DNA of 64,000 nucleotides from Pseudaestuariivita rosea. GTDB lineage: Bacteria > Pseudomonadota > Alphaproteobacteria > Rhodobacterales > Rhodobacteraceae. This document shows positions 53,804 through 63,295 of the stretch, piece by piece. Location: the NCBI RefSeq assembly GCF_017592335.1, contig NZ_JACNMP010000013.1:1-64000 (forward strand), given 5' to 3'. The position numbers and the translations under genes are program-made. Within the stretch, counting starts at the first letter, position 1. Each line of letters opens with the position of its first letter. Below the pieces are notes generated by a model that saw only the letters and a program-made list of their open reading frames with translations, was not told the origin of the DNA and ran no database searches.

Positions 53804-54460
53804 TCATGCAGGCGCTGGTTCATTCTGCGCGAAGGTTTTCAGCTGCGCCTGCAGGGCCCTTTCAAAAGCGGGCCGTTCCAGGCATCGTGTCAGATATTGG
53901 GGCAGGTTGGTATATTGGGTAAAGACCGGTCGGTCTTCAATCCCGCGCAAGGTTGTTGCCATGATGATATCGGCCACGCTGAACCGACCGGTCAACCAGT
54001 CGCGGTCTTCCAGCCAGTTGGAAAGGGATTTCAGGCGCTTGTCCAGCAGGTGCTCAGAATGCGGTCGCGCCTGATCAACCCAGGGCTCACCCGCATGGAA
54101 AATATCGGGCAGCGTGTAGCGTTCTTTGATCGGTTCGATTGAGTTCAAACCGGCAAAGACCCAGGACTGCACACTTGCCGCCTCGGCCGCATCACGCGGG
54201 CGCAGGGCATCGGATTTTGCTGCGATATGCAGAACAATCGCGCCGCTTTCGAACAGCTCAACCTCATCATCGCGATAGGCGGGCACCTGCCCGAAGGGCT
54301 GCCATGACCGGTAGTCCACGCTGTTCTGATCATCCCCACGCAGCAGGTGAAGTTCGTAGGGCAGACCGGCTTCCTCAAGCGCCCAACGGGCGCGGATGTC
54401 TTTCACATAGCCCTGCGCAAACGGGGGCACCCAGGCAAATGCGCTGATTGTAATGGTCAT
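53804..54460 (-). CDS. Glutathione S-transferase family protein
   Basis: A 218-residue cytosolic protein with an N-terminal thioredoxin-like domain (ARWALEEAGLPYELHLLRGD and FGQVPAYRDDEVELFESGAI; the latter is the cis-Pro/ES glutathione-binding signature) and a C-terminal helical domain (WLTGRFSVADIIMATTLRGI). The substrate is unknown. The start at 54460 (MTITISAFAWVPPFAQG) matches the fold; an upstream ATG would overlap the DUF1428 gene. It lies 11 bp after that gene on the same strand. Confidence 0.88.
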   Translation of the reverse strand: MTITISAFAWVPPFAQGYVKDIRARWALEEAGLPYELHLLRGDDQNSVDYRSWQPFGQVPAYRDDEVELFESGAIVLHIAAKSDALRPRDAAEAASVQSWVFAGLNSIEPIKERYTLPDIFHAGEPWVDQARPHSEHLLDKRLKSLSNWLEDRDWLTGRFSVADIIMATTLRGIEDRPVFTQYTNLPQYLTRCLERPAFERALQAQLKTFAQNEPAPA

Positions 54461-54471
54461 GGCATCTGTAC

Positions 54472-54840
54472 CTATGCTGACACTTTGGCGCGCATGTCGA
54501 CCAGCGGTTCGAAGCCGCCCCACATCATGCGCATTCCGTCAAAGGGCATCTCGCCCATCTCTTGCATGCGGGGGTCCTGCATAATCTTGTCCCAGGCCGT
54601 GTCGCAGGTTTCTTTATCCGGCCATTCCATCCAGGAAAACACGACGGTTTCGTCGTCTTTCTTCTGAACCGCCATGGGAAAAGACGTGACTTTGCCATCG
54701 GGCACATCCACGCCCCAGTTTTCATTGCACGACAGGCATCCGTATTCTTCGAAAATCGGCCAACACGCCTCGGCATGCTTTTTATAGGTGGCCTTGTTCT
54801 GGTTCGGTACGGCCAGTAAAAATCCTTGGTAGTAAGACAT
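54472..54840 (-). CDS. DUF1428 family protein (YbaA-like)
   Basis: A 122-residue protein beginning MSYYQGFLLAVPNQNKATYK, with GCLSCNENWGVDVPDGKVTS, FSWMEWPDKETCDTAWDKI and PFDGMRMMWGGFEPLV, all characteristic of DUF1428. The fold is a dimeric alpha-beta barrel; the biochemical role is not known. It is co-oriented with the GST gene. A near-palindrome 39 bp upstream could be an operator. Confidence 0.88.
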   Translation of the reverse strand: MSYYQGFLLAVPNQNKATYKKHAEACWPIFEEYGCLSCNENWGVDVPDGKVTSFPMAVQKKDDETVVFSWMEWPDKETCDTAWDKIMQDPRMQEMGEMPFDGMRMMWGGFEPLVDMRAKVSA

Positions 54841-54878
54841 AACCGCTCTCCTTTATTGGAATCGCTCGGCATATAAAG

Positions 54879-54894
54879 TGGTAAGAGCTTACCA
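54879..54894. promoter_or_regulatory. Operator-like near-palindrome upstream of the DUF1428 gene
   Basis: TGGTAAG and CTTACCA arms are separated by AG. It is 39 bp before the start codon, where a repressor of the DUF1428-GST pair could bind. There is no cognate regulator next to it. Confidence 0.35.
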
Positions 54895-55092
54895 TGCTCA
54901 ACAGCGCTTAGCTGCAGGAAACCGCGTTTCTGTCTTGCTCTGGGGCGCTGCCGCGCGTATCGTATGGTTATGAACGGAACCTGCATCATCTGCATTTGCA
55001 TTACTATCTGACATCGTCAGGCGGGCCGTTCTTCTATTCCATCTATCCATCGAAGTTGCTAAGTCCGCCGCGACCCCGCGTGTGAGGACCCT

Positions 55093-56574
55093 ATGACAAC
55101 GATCAAACTGACTAACACGAAGACCCGCCAGAAAGAGGTCTTTGAGCCGCTCGACCCCAAAAACGTGCGCATGTATGTCTGTGGGCCGACGGTTTACGAT
55201 CGTGCGCATCTGGGCAACGCGCGGCCTGTGGTGGTGTTTGACGTTCTGTTCCGGTTGCTGCGCCACGTCTATGGCGCGGATCACGTGACATATGTGCGTA
55301 ACTTCACGGATGTGGATGACAAGATCAACGCCCGTGCGGCTGAAACCGGTCGTGCTATCGAGGATATCACGGCTGAGACGGCCCAATGGTATCTGGACGA
55401 CATGGCCGCCATTGGTGCGATGGAACCCACGCATATGCCCCGCGCCACGCAGTACATCCCGCAGATGGTCGCGATGATTGAGGGGTTGATCGAAAAGGGA
55501 CACGCGTATGAGGCCGAGGGCCACGTTCTGTTCGCCGTCGAAAGCTATGAAAACTATGGCAAATTGTCAGGTCGGTCGATCGATGACATGATCGCTGGCG
55601 CACGGGTCGAGGTCGCACCCTACAAGCGCAACCCTATGGATTTTGTGCTGTGGAAGCCCTCGACCGATGATCTGCCAGGGTGGGACAGCCCGTGGGGCAG
55701 GGGGCGGCCCGGTTGGCATATTGAGTGTTCTGCCATGGCGGATGATCTGTTGGGCGAGACCTTCGACATCCACGGCGGCGGGATCGACCTGCAATTCCCG
55801 CACCATGAAAACGAAATCGCCCAATCCATGTGCGCCCACCCCAAGGGCGATTTCGCCCGCTACTGGCTGCATAACGAGATGCTGCAGGTCGAAGGCAAGA
55901 AGATGTCCAAGAGCCTGGGCAATTTCTTCACCGTCCGCGATCTGCTGGATCAAGGCGTACCGGGTGAGGTGATCCGGTTCGTGATGTTAAGCACGCATTA
56001 TAGTAAGCCGATGGATTGGACGGAGAAGAAGCGGGAAGAGGCGGAACGAAGGTTACGGAAATGGGCAGAGCTATTCGAAGACCCAATGTTAAATATTGGC
56101 AGGCCTTGGACCGGAGGCCCAATAGCTAAACCGCCTAAAGAAATCGTCGATGCACTTGCCAACGATCTCAACACATCACTTGTGCTGACTAAACTCAATG
56201 AGTTCGCCAAAAAAGCTAAGGTTTTCGAGCTTGCATCATCGCTCATTTTCTTGGATTTTAACCCGGATGCACTTGTCGCGAGATTTTGCAATCCTCACGT
56301 TCAGATTAGAACTACGGACTATGGTGTTACTTCGAATAGTGGCCGGTCGTTCGGTTCGTCAACGCGTTCGCATCAATTGTACAGGCTGAGGGAGTTGAGC
56401 AAACGTCTGAGAGAACTTCATACTCAGGCAATGGAAACCAAAGATTTTTCTTTGGTCGATAACTTTAAATCAGTTTTGGTGGAGGCAGGCGTAGAGGTCC
56501 GAATGTCCAAGGAAGGCGTCGATTTAAATGCTGGGCCAAACTTCAATCCTACCAAGCTAGAGGCCTTGGAATGA
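55093..56574 (+). CDS. cysS: Cysteine--tRNA ligase
   Basis: It charges tRNA(Cys). The 493-residue class I synthetase has HIGH-type HLGN (39-42), zinc ligands Cys30, Cys212, His237 and Glu241, and KMSKS (270-274, [13 protein letters not shown]). After about residue 297 the base composition changes: codons become AT-rich, and the region 370-435 (for example [20 protein letters not shown]) has no obvious counterpart in relatives I know. The extreme C-terminus ([14 protein letters not shown]) is again CysS-like. The gene may be a mosaic of two alleles. It stands alone. Confidence 0.94.
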   Translation: MTTIKLTNTKTRQKEVFEPLDPKNVRMYVCGPTVYDRAHLGNARPVVVFDVLFRLLRHVYGADHVTYVRNFTDVDDKINARAAETGRAIEDITAETAQWYLDDMAAIGAMEPTHMPRATQYIPQMVAMIEGLIEKGHAYEAEGHVLFAVESYENYGKLSGRSIDDMIAGARVEVAPYKRNPMDFVLWKPSTDDLPGWDSPWGRGRPGWHIECSAMADDLLGETFDIHGGGIDLQFPHHENEIAQSMCAHPKGDFARYWLHNEMLQVEGKKMSKSLGNFFTVRDLLDQGVPGEVIRFVMLSTHYSKPMDWTEKKREEAERRLRKWAELFEDPMLNIGRPWTGGPIAKPPKEIVDALANDLNTSLVLTKLNEFAKKAKVFELASSLIFLDFNPDALVARFCNPHVQIRTTDYGVTSNSGRSFGSSTRSHQLYRLRELSKRLRELHTQAMETKDFSLVDNFKSVLVEAGVEVRMSKEGVDLNAGPNFNPTKLEALE

Positions 56575-56620
56575 CAGTCGCAGCTTTGTCCAGCGTCCGA
56601 CACGCACGGGAAGGGCGAGA

Positions 56621-56654
56621 AGCGCCCGCCCCGTGGAGGGGCGGGTCGGGCGCT
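56621..56654. repeat. Dispersed GC-rich palindromic repeat, copy C
   Basis: AGCGCCCGCCCC pairs with GGGGCGGGTCGGGCGCT, which carries the same extra TCGGG as copy A. It lies about 50 bp after cysS. Confidence 0.6.
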
Positions 56655-56708
56655 ATCTATGACGCATGCGTCATGGATATTCGGAAAGCATATGTCTTAT
56701 TCTGCGCA

Positions 56709-56729
56709 GTCCCAGACTTGATCCGCGAC
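56709..56729. repeat. Small palindromic repeat (CGGACTTGATCCG type), copy 3, degenerate
   Basis: GTCCCAGACTTGATCCGCGA plus C differs at two positions from the copy at 25687. It lies between cysS and cimA, close to the GC-rich repeat C. Confidence 0.5.
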
Positions 56730-56773
56730 CTCATGGAGTTTGAGTGGCCGGGGCTGCGGCAGGGGGACAGAGC

Positions 56774-58390
56774 ATGACGAAAGAACGGCTCTATCTCTAC
56801 GACACCACGTTGCGCGATGGGCAGCAGACGCAGGGGGTGCAGTTTTCAACGGCCGAGAAGGCTCAGATCGCGCAGGTGCTGGATCAGCTTGGCATCGACT
56901 ATATCGAAGGCGGTTGGCCCGGGGCGAACCCGACGGACAGCGAATTTTTCGCCAGCCCACCAAAGACGAACGCCCGAATGACCGCCTTTGGTATGACCAA
57001 ACGGGCAGGGCGGTCGGCTGAGAATGACGATGTTCTGGCCGCAGTTATGAACGCGGGCACCGACAGCATCTGTCTGGTCGGTAAGACCCATGATTTTCAC
57101 GTCACAGACGCCCTTGGAATCACGCTCGACGAAAATATCGACAATATTCAGGCCTCGATCCACCATATCCGCAGTCAGGGCCGCGAGGCGATCTTTGATG
57201 CCGAGCATTTTTTCGACGGCTACAAGTCCAATCCGCAATACGCTTTGGAATGTGTGAATGCGGCCCACATCGCTGGCGCTAGATGGGTTGTCTTGTGCGA
57301 CACAAATGGCGGCACATTACCCCATGAAATCAAACAGATAACCCGCGAAGTTATTGCAGATGGCATCCTTGGTGCCGACCTTGGAATTCATACCCACAAC
57401 GACACAGAAAATGCTGTTGCCAATACTCTGGCCGCCGTTGATGCGGGTGTGCGGCACATCCAGGGCACGTTGAACGGGCTTGGTGAACGCTGCGGCAATG
57501 CCAATCTGACGACGCTTATCCCTTTGTTATTGCTGAAAGAACCCTATGCCAGCCAGTTTGAGACCGGCGTGACTTTGGACGCGTTGCAGGGCCTGACGCG
57601 TGCCTCGCGTCTGCTGGACGATATCCTGAACCGCGTGCCGCAAAAGCAATCGGCTTTTGTTGGTGCCAGCGCTTTTGCCCATAAGGCCGGTCTGCACGCC
57701 AGTGCGATTGTGAAAGACCCGGCAACATACGAACATGTCGACCCTGCATTGGTGGGAAATTCCCGCATTATCCCGATGTCAAATCAGGCGGGGCAATCGA
57801 ACCTGCGCCAGCGTCTGGCCGAGGCAGGTTTGGAGGTCGCCAAAGATCATCCCGCTTTGCCGCGCATTCTAGAGCGGATCAAGGAACGAGAGGCCTTGGG
57901 TTACAGCTATGATACCGCGCAGGCGTCCTTTGAGTTGATCGCGCGTGAAGAACTGGAATTGTTGCCGCAATTCTTCGAGGTCAAGCGCTATAAGGTGACG
58001 GTCGAGCGGCGGAAAAACAAATACGACCAGATGGTGTCACTTTCTGAGGCGGTTGTTGTCGTAAAGATTGGCGACGAAAAGATGCTGTCAGTCAGTGAGA
58101 GCATGGATGAGATCGGCAGTGATCGGGGACCCGTCAACGCGCTGGCCAAGGCGCTTGCCAAGGATCTGGGGCCTTACCAGGATGTTATCGATGACATGCG
58201 GCTGGTGGACTTTAAAGTGCGGATCACCGATGGCGGGACCGAAGCGGTGACGCGGGTGATCATTGATAGCGAAGACAGTGCCGGGCGGCGATGGTCGACG
58301 GTGGGTGTGTCGCCGAACATCGTTGATGCGTCTTTTGAGGCTTTGTTGGATGCGATCAACTGGAAGCTGGTACGCGATAGCGCCGGTTGA
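56774..58390 (+). CDS. cimA: (R)-citramalate synthase
   Basis: It condenses acetyl-CoA and pyruvate to citramalate, an entry to isoleucine synthesis that bypasses threonine. The 538-residue protein starts with the HMGL-like barrel motif LYDTTLRDGQQTQGVQF (about 7-23). It has metal histidines in GIHTHNDTENAVANTLAAVD and a C-terminal LeuA-type allosteric domain (about 400-535). The extended length and GGWPGANPTDSEFF segment separate it from homocitrate and isopropylmalate synthases. The start at 56774 follows AGGGGGACAG. Confidence 0.92.
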   Translation: MTKERLYLYDTTLRDGQQTQGVQFSTAEKAQIAQVLDQLGIDYIEGGWPGANPTDSEFFASPPKTNARMTAFGMTKRAGRSAENDDVLAAVMNAGTDSICLVGKTHDFHVTDALGITLDENIDNIQASIHHIRSQGREAIFDAEHFFDGYKSNPQYALECVNAAHIAGARWVVLCDTNGGTLPHEIKQITREVIADGILGADLGIHTHNDTENAVANTLAAVDAGVRHIQGTLNGLGERCGNANLTTLIPLLLLKEPYASQFETGVTLDALQGLTRASRLLDDILNRVPQKQSAFVGASAFAHKAGLHASAIVKDPATYEHVDPALVGNSRIIPMSNQAGQSNLRQRLAEAGLEVAKDHPALPRILERIKEREALGYSYDTAQASFELIAREELELLPQFFEVKRYKVTVERRKNKYDQMVSLSEAVVVVKIGDEKMLSVSESMDEIGSDRGPVNALAKALAKDLGPYQDVIDDMRLVDFKVRITDGGTEAVTRVIIDSEDSAGRRWSTVGVSPNIVDASFEALLDAINWKLVRDSAG

Positions 58391-58404
58391 GACAATCGGA
58401 TTTT

Positions 58405-58426
58405 GAGTATTTGGGGAACAATAAAG
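58405..58426 (+). repeat. GAGTATTT-GAACAATAAAG motif, third copy
   Basis: GAGTATTTGGGGAACAATAA plus AG lies 7 bp before the start of the next gene. It is nearly the same as the element at 34353 and as the minus-strand one at 34276. Confidence 0.45.
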
Positions 58427-58433
58427 GTGACGC

Positions 58434-59198
58434 ATGAGCTTTGAAGCCTGCGCTGCGCTGGTCGAGCGGGCGGACCCGGATCGGTTTCTGGCAACAATGG
58501 CTGCTCCGGTTTCAGCGCGGCGGGTCTTGTTCCCGTTATATGCGTTTAATGTCGAGGTGTCGCGCGCGCCTTGGGTGACGGCTGAACCGATGATCGCCGA
58601 GATGCGCTTGCAGTGGTGGCGCGACGCACTGGAAGAAATCGGGCAGGGGGGTGCCATCCGGCGGCACGAGGTCGTCGATGCGCTGGCACCTGCACTGGAC
58701 GCCCAAGCTGTTGGATTGCTGGACGAACTGATCATGGGCCGTCGGTGGGACATCTATAAAGATGCCTTTGAAGACAAGAAGCATTTTGACGATTACATCC
58801 ATGCCACCTCGGGTCATTTGATGTGGGTGGCCGCACGGGCTTTGGGGCAGGGGGATGAAACCGTCGTGCGCGATTATGCCTATGCCGCCGGGCTGGCGAA
58901 CTGGTTTGTCGCGATACCGCAGCTTGAGAAATTGGGCCGTATGCCGCTGGTCGATGGACGGCCTGAAGCGGTGAAGGCGCTTGCCGTGAAGGGGCTGCAG
59001 AAGCTTAAGACCGCTCGGCAAAATCGGTCTCTTGTCGGAAAATCTGCGCGGCCTTCGCTTTATGCCGGATGGAAATCTGATTTTATCTTGTCAAAGGTTG
59101 CACGGGATCCCGGCGTTGTTGGCAGGGGGGAACTGCAGTCCAGTGATTTTTCTGCCCGTCTGCGGTTGCTGATGACGGTTTTGACGGGGCGTTGGTGA
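58434..59198 (+). CDS. Squalene/phytoene synthase-family protein
   Basis: A 254-residue helical protein of the isoprenoid synthase type. PLYAFNVEVSRAPWVTAEPM and RLQWWRDALEEIGQG (first aspartate-rich region, altered), plus HATSGHLMWVAARALG, resemble the NDUFAF6-like subgroup. Classical DxxxD motifs are incomplete, so enzymatic prenyl condensation is doubtful; family members of this type are linked to respiratory complex I assembly in mitochondria. It is a single gene downstream of cimA. Confidence 0.75.
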   Translation: MSFEACAALVERADPDRFLATMAAPVSARRVLFPLYAFNVEVSRAPWVTAEPMIAEMRLQWWRDALEEIGQGGAIRRHEVVDALAPALDAQAVGLLDELIMGRRWDIYKDAFEDKKHFDDYIHATSGHLMWVAARALGQGDETVVRDYAYAAGLANWFVAIPQLEKLGRMPLVDGRPEAVKALAVKGLQKLKTARQNRSLVGKSARPSLYAGWKSDFILSKVARDPGVVGRGELQSSDFSARLRLLMTVLTGRW

Positions 59199-59200
59199 GC

Positions 59201-59602
59201 TTAGGCAAAGGCCTTTTCGGCGCGGATTGCATTGATCAGATCGCGTGCTTGATCCCGATTGTAGTTGATGTTTGTCGATGACAGCACGCGTTTCATTTTA
59301 CCGTTTTTCTTACGCACCAGAACGATTGTTTTGTCTTTGCCCTGGTCTTCGACCGTCAGATCGTCGATCGACCAGGATCTCATACGCATTCCGTAAAGAT
59401 TGTAGAATTCAAGCTGCTTGTTTCCGTAGCGTACCAGAGGTTTGTTCAAAGAAAGTATGCCGACCAGCAAAGCGGCGGCTGATCCGAAAAACATGCCGAA
59501 GTTCATAAAGCCGGTCGATAGGGCAAAGAATGCGAAGATCAGAATGCCGCTGCCAATGACGATGCAGAGCCAGGCGATCCATCGTTTGCTATATATTTCC
59601 AT
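59201..59602 (-). CDS. Hypothetical membrane protein with PH-like soluble part
   Basis: A 133-residue protein with two hydrophobic helices at the N-terminus (AWLCIVIGSGILIFAFFAL and GMFFGSAAALLVGILSL), followed by a beta-rich domain (RYGNKQLEFYNLYGMRMRSW, TIVLVRKKNGKMKRVLSS). The arrangement resembles small bacterial PH-domain membrane proteins. Function is unknown. It is convergent with the preceding gene (2 bp gap) and 21 bp after the MFS gene. Confidence 0.65.
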   Translation of the reverse strand: MEIYSKRWIAWLCIVIGSGILIFAFFALSTGFMNFGMFFGSAAALLVGILSLNKPLVRYGNKQLEFYNLYGMRMRSWSIDDLTVEDQGKDKTIVLVRKKNGKMKRVLSSTNINYNRDQARDLINAIRAEKAFA

Positions 59603-59623
59603 TCAACCCACCATGCTTTATAA

Positions 59624-60853
59624 TCAGGTCACTTCCTTGGGGCGCATCACCAGCCAGATCAAGGCACCGCCCGCCAATACCAGAAACGGGATCATCGCAA
59701 GATTAACTGCTGTCCAGCCCTGCACAACATCGCCGCCTGAACAGTTCATCAAGCCACCGGATGATAACGATGCCAAGGTCACACATCCAAACACGATCAT
59801 GTCATTCATACCCTGCACACGACCGCGTTCTTCGGCGGTGTGTGCATCAGCCAGCATAGCCGTCGCGCCAATAAAGCCGAAATTCCAACCGATCCCCAAG
59901 AGAAACAGCGCAATGTAGAAGTTGCCCAGTTCCACACCCTGCAAGGCCACGGCGCCTGCGGCCGCCAAAATAATCAGCCCCGTCGCAATGATCTTTTCCA
60001 CCCCAAAGCGTGCGATCAGGTGACCTGTGAAAAACGACGGGGCGAACATGGCCAGGACGTGTCCCATGACAACGTTCGACGCCGCAGATTCCGTGAAACC
60101 GCAGCCGACGACGGCCAACGGAGTCGACGTCATGACCAGATTCATCAGGGCAAAGGACACCATTGCGCAGATCACAGCGACAACAATCTTGGGATCCTGC
60201 AGCAGCATGCCAATACTGCGTCCGGCTCGTGTTGATGATGTGGGTTTTGGTGGCGTCGGGATATCAAGACCGAAGAAAATGACCAGGCCGACGGCATTGA
60301 AAAGGATGGCCACCAGGTAAACGTTGAAATAGCGCATATGTGTTGCGTCGGCATTCCCTTCGGTCAGCAGGCTGACAATCTGCGGGCCAATGATTGCAGA
60401 CACCAGCCCGCCCGCCATGACATAGGATATTGCCTTGGGTCTAAAGCTTTCTGATGCGGTGTCAGCAGCGGCAAAGCGATAAAATCCCTGCGCGGACATA
60501 TATATGCCGGTCATGTAACTGCCGATCAGGAAAATCCAGAAATTCTCCAGCACAATACCATAGGCCGAAACGGCGCTGCCGATCAGGCCACCGGCTGCGC
60601 CAATCAAGAAGCCTGTGCGTCTGCCGCGGACCTGCATCACCTGGCTGAGCCAGGGTGCTGTGGTCATTGACCCGAAAACGATCAGTGAAATCGGCAAGGT
60701 TGCCAAACATGGGTTTGGTGCCAGCAATTGACCAGCCAGGCCACCGATGACGAATATCATCGTGATCTGGCTGCCCAGAATGGCTTGGGCTGCAACCAGC
60801 GTTATGACATTCTGCCAGGCGCGGCGATCGGTGGATGATGGGGTCGTCGACAT
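59624..60853 (-). CDS. MFS transporter
   Basis: A 409-residue inner-membrane protein with about twelve helices. The segment GLIGSAVSAYGIVLENFWIF, the central cytosolic loop with TPPKPTSSTRAGRSIGML, and MLADAHTAEERGRVQGMNDM (the MFS motif of helix 10-11) support a drug/metabolite-type major facilitator. Substrate is unknown. It is transcribed together with or just before the small PH-like gene. Confidence 0.85.
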   Translation of the reverse strand: MSTTPSSTDRRAWQNVITLVAAQAILGSQITMIFVIGGLAGQLLAPNPCLATLPISLIVFGSMTTAPWLSQVMQVRGRRTGFLIGAAGGLIGSAVSAYGIVLENFWIFLIGSYMTGIYMSAQGFYRFAAADTASESFRPKAISYVMAGGLVSAIIGPQIVSLLTEGNADATHMRYFNVYLVAILFNAVGLVIFFGLDIPTPPKPTSSTRAGRSIGMLLQDPKIVVAVICAMVSFALMNLVMTSTPLAVVGCGFTESAASNVVMGHVLAMFAPSFFTGHLIARFGVEKIIATGLIILAAAGAVALQGVELGNFYIALFLLGIGWNFGFIGATAMLADAHTAEERGRVQGMNDMIVFGCVTLASLSSGGLMNCSGGDVVQGWTAVNLAMIPFLVLAGGALIWLVMRPKEVT

Positions 60854-61005
60854 GCCAAACCGGTATAAGGTTCATGATGTATTGACAAGATTGCGTCCCA
60901 GACCACGCGCGTTTTTGCGATAATGTCGCATCGTTATCGCAGCGAGACTTGTAACATGCCTTTGTTCTCCATAGTCATTCAACAAAGGTATTTTGTTGGA
61001 ATTGC

Positions 61006-61635
61006 ATGGCACTGCACATCATAGAAACAGAAGAAGACGTAGCGCTTGGGACTAAGTGGCTGGCGACAGCCGATGATCGTTTTGCGCACGCCCTGGAAAA
61101 AACCGGTCCCTTACCCCTAAGGCGGCGAAGCGATGGGTATCAGCAGTTGCTGAGCGCGATTGTCAGTCAGCAGGTCTCAGTCGCTGCGGCCACTGCGATC
61201 TGGTCCCGTCTCAAGGCCGCGCGGTTGACCGGTCCCCGCAAGGTCATGTGGGCGTCTGAGGATGATCTGCGGGCCTGTGGTTTAAGTCGGCAAAAAATCC
61301 GATATGCCAAAGCCTTGGCTGAAGCCGGCATTGATTTTAAGGAATTACGTCATCGGGAAACAGACGAGGTTGTGAAAACTCTGATAGAGGTCCCCGGGAT
61401 CGGGCGCTGGACGGCCGAAATCTATGCGATGTTTTCGCTTGGCCATGCTGACGTATTTGCCCCCGGTGATCTGGCACTGCAGGAATCTGCGCGTCTGCTT
61501 TTCGATCTGGACGAACGGCCAACGGAAAAAGAGCTGCGTCAGATGGCGCAGGATTGGTCACCCTGGAGATCGGTTGCAGCGCGCTTGCTCTGGTCGTACT
61601 ACCGCGTGGCAAAGAATAGGGAAGGGATCAGATGA
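61006..61635 (+). CDS. DNA-3-methyladenine glycosylase II family protein (AlkA-like)
   Basis: A base-excision repair glycosylase of 209 residues. The helix-hairpin-helix is LIEVPGIGRWTAEIYAM (about 126-142) and the catalytic Asp is Asp155 in ADVFAPGDLALQESARLL. YQQLLSAIVSQQVSVAAATA is the usual N-terminal helix. It lacks the N-terminal TBP-like domain of E. coli AlkA, as in short AlkA homologues. Its stop overlaps the ATG of the esterase gene (ATGA). Confidence 0.9.
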   Translation: MALHIIETEEDVALGTKWLATADDRFAHALEKTGPLPLRRRSDGYQQLLSAIVSQQVSVAAATAIWSRLKAARLTGPRKVMWASEDDLRACGLSRQKIRYAKALAEAGIDFKELRHRETDEVVKTLIEVPGIGRWTAEIYAMFSLGHADVFAPGDLALQESARLLFDLDERPTEKELRQMAQDWSPWRSVAARLLWSYYRVAKNREGIR

Positions 61636-62300
61636 CACGGGTTTTGCAATCGGGCCGTCGTGAGCCTTTGTCGGGACAGATCAGGTCTGTGGTTGTCTTT
61701 CTACACGGATACGGGGCGAATGGTGCCGATCTTTTGGGTCTGGCCGATCCATTGGCCGAGCATATGCCTGATACGCTTTTTATTGCACCCGATGCGCCGG
61801 AAAGCTGTCTGGGGGCGCCAATGGGGTATCAGTGGTTTCCCATTCCCTGGATCGACGGGTCGTCGCAAGAGGATTCCGAGGCCGGCATGGCCAACGCAAT
61901 CGACGATCTGAACGCTTTCCTGGATGGTGTGATGGTGGATGAAGATATCCTGCCCGAACAACTGCTGTTGTTCGGCTTTTCCCAGGGCACAATGATGGCC
62001 CTGCATGTTGCGCCACGTCGTGATGACGCGATTGCGGGCCTGGTGGCGTTTTCGGGTCGCTTGCTGGATCCTGAAGCATTACCCGAAGAAACAACTGTGC
62101 GCATGCCGATCCTGCTGGTCCATGGCGACCAGGACGATGTTGTTCCGCCACAAAGCCTGCCTCAGGCCGCCCAAGCCCTGCAAAACGCCGATTTTTCAGA
62201 TGTTTACGCCCATATCATGAAGGGAACTGGGCACGGAATAGCGCCCGATGGTTTGTCTGTCGCGCTGGCATTCATGCGCGACAGACTGGGATATCTTTAG
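61632..62300 (+). CDS. Alpha/beta hydrolase, carboxylesterase/phospholipase family
   Basis: A 222-residue serine hydrolase. HGYGANGADLLGLADPLAEH gives the oxyanion region, Ser118 is the nucleophile in LLLFGFSQGTMMA, an Asp follows in LLVHGDQDDVVPPQS (about 168), and His201 lies in GTGHGIAPDG. It matches the esterase/lysophospholipase group (COG0400). Its natural ester is unknown. It is translationally coupled to the glycosylase gene. Confidence 0.9.
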   Translation: MTRVLQSGRREPLSGQIRSVVVFLHGYGANGADLLGLADPLAEHMPDTLFIAPDAPESCLGAPMGYQWFPIPWIDGSSQEDSEAGMANAIDDLNAFLDGVMVDEDILPEQLLLFGFSQGTMMALHVAPRRDDAIAGLVAFSGRLLDPEALPEETTVRMPILLVHGDQDDVVPPQSLPQAAQALQNADFSDVYAHIMKGTGHGIAPDGLSVALAFMRDRLGYL

Positions 62301-62634
62301 AAAACGCGGGTCAGCCAGCGGGATTGGCCAGTTTGATTTCACGCCGGCCGTCCTTGTTCAGACCGTTGGCATGTACCGCCCGCAAACACGTCCATCAGAC
62401 CTGCCTGCCAGACTATGCGATCCATACAGTGATCCACATATCGTGTGGGGCGGGCATCCTGACCCCCAGCCAAATCGACGAGATACTGGCCGACATGGTG
62501 CGCCGTCGCATCCTGCGCCGCTGGCCGCTACCGAAAGCCCACACGGACGGTCACACGCCTTGGACGTGCGGCCCGCGAGCATACGCCGGCCGACTTTGCC
62601 AAGTTCCTGATCGAAACCTGCCGATCGATCGACA

Positions 62635-62658
62635 TGGCCAACCAGATCTGGTTGGCCA
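62635..62658. repeat. Perfect 24-bp palindrome
   Basis: TGGCCAACCAGA is followed directly by its complement TCTGGTTGGCCA with no spacer. The length far exceeds a restriction site. It may be a dimeric-protein binding site or a cruciform; no adjacent gene explains it. Confidence 0.7.
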
Positions 62659-63178
62659 ACTCGATTTGTTTGGGTCGTGATGCAGGTCGATCCCAGAACC
62701 TACACCAAAGCCGTGCTAGAAGCGTCCAGCGCACGCAACAGCGAACGGCTTGTGCTAATGGCCCTGCTGCACTGTCTTGAGTACGAGGCACTTACAAGCC
62801 CGCGCGTCCAAGGACCGGCTATGAGCGGCATCGCAGGCCGATCATGGTCGCCATGGATGAGACAAACCTTTATTTCGGGCTGCATGACGTCAAGAAGGTG
62901 CCTGCGCTGGCCGACCTGTGTTCGCGCGGCAAGCATTCGGCGTAGAGCTGGTCGGATGTTCTCAGGGCGTGAGTGAGGTATCGACCCGCTTTCGGCGTAA
63001 TCTGGGTGCGGCCTACGTGCTGCGGCAGATGGGCAAGGCCGATACGACGGCGGCGGCAGAATTGGTAAATATGTCAAATGACGAAATCAAGGCATTGAAA
63101 AAATTCAATATTTTTGTTGAGCGAAACGGCGAAGTGAAAAAATGCGCACGCGCAAATTTTAATTTTCGCCGCCATTTC

Positions 63179-63216
63179 CTGCGCGGCAGGAAAATCGCCA
63201 AATTCCTGCCGCGCAG
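63179..63216. repeat. 14-bp inverted repeat
   Basis: CTGCGCGGCAGGAA and TTCCTGCCGCGCAG are perfect arms around a 10-base spacer. Upstream bases give a second, imperfect direct copy (TCGCC-N-ATTTCCTGC). It lies 80 bp before the possible small gene at 63296. Confidence 0.65.
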
Positions 63217-63295
63217 CTTTTGGGCCATTTTCGGCCCGGTTGACAAACCCCTTCCCGATCTGCCAGCGTATGGGCCTCACTCAAGAGGAGACCCC

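Larger units (their letters stand above)
62301..63295. other. Decayed sequence with scattered coding traces
   Basis: No intact gene is found. Short gene-like pieces appear in different plus frames, for example ILTPSQIDEILADMVRRRIL (about 62455), PADFAKFLIETCRSIDMANQ (about 62590) and RRPIMVAMDETNLYFGLHDV (about 62835). None is recognised. Frame changes and stops suggest a broken gene or genes. Strong inverted repeats are listed separately. Confidence 0.45.
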
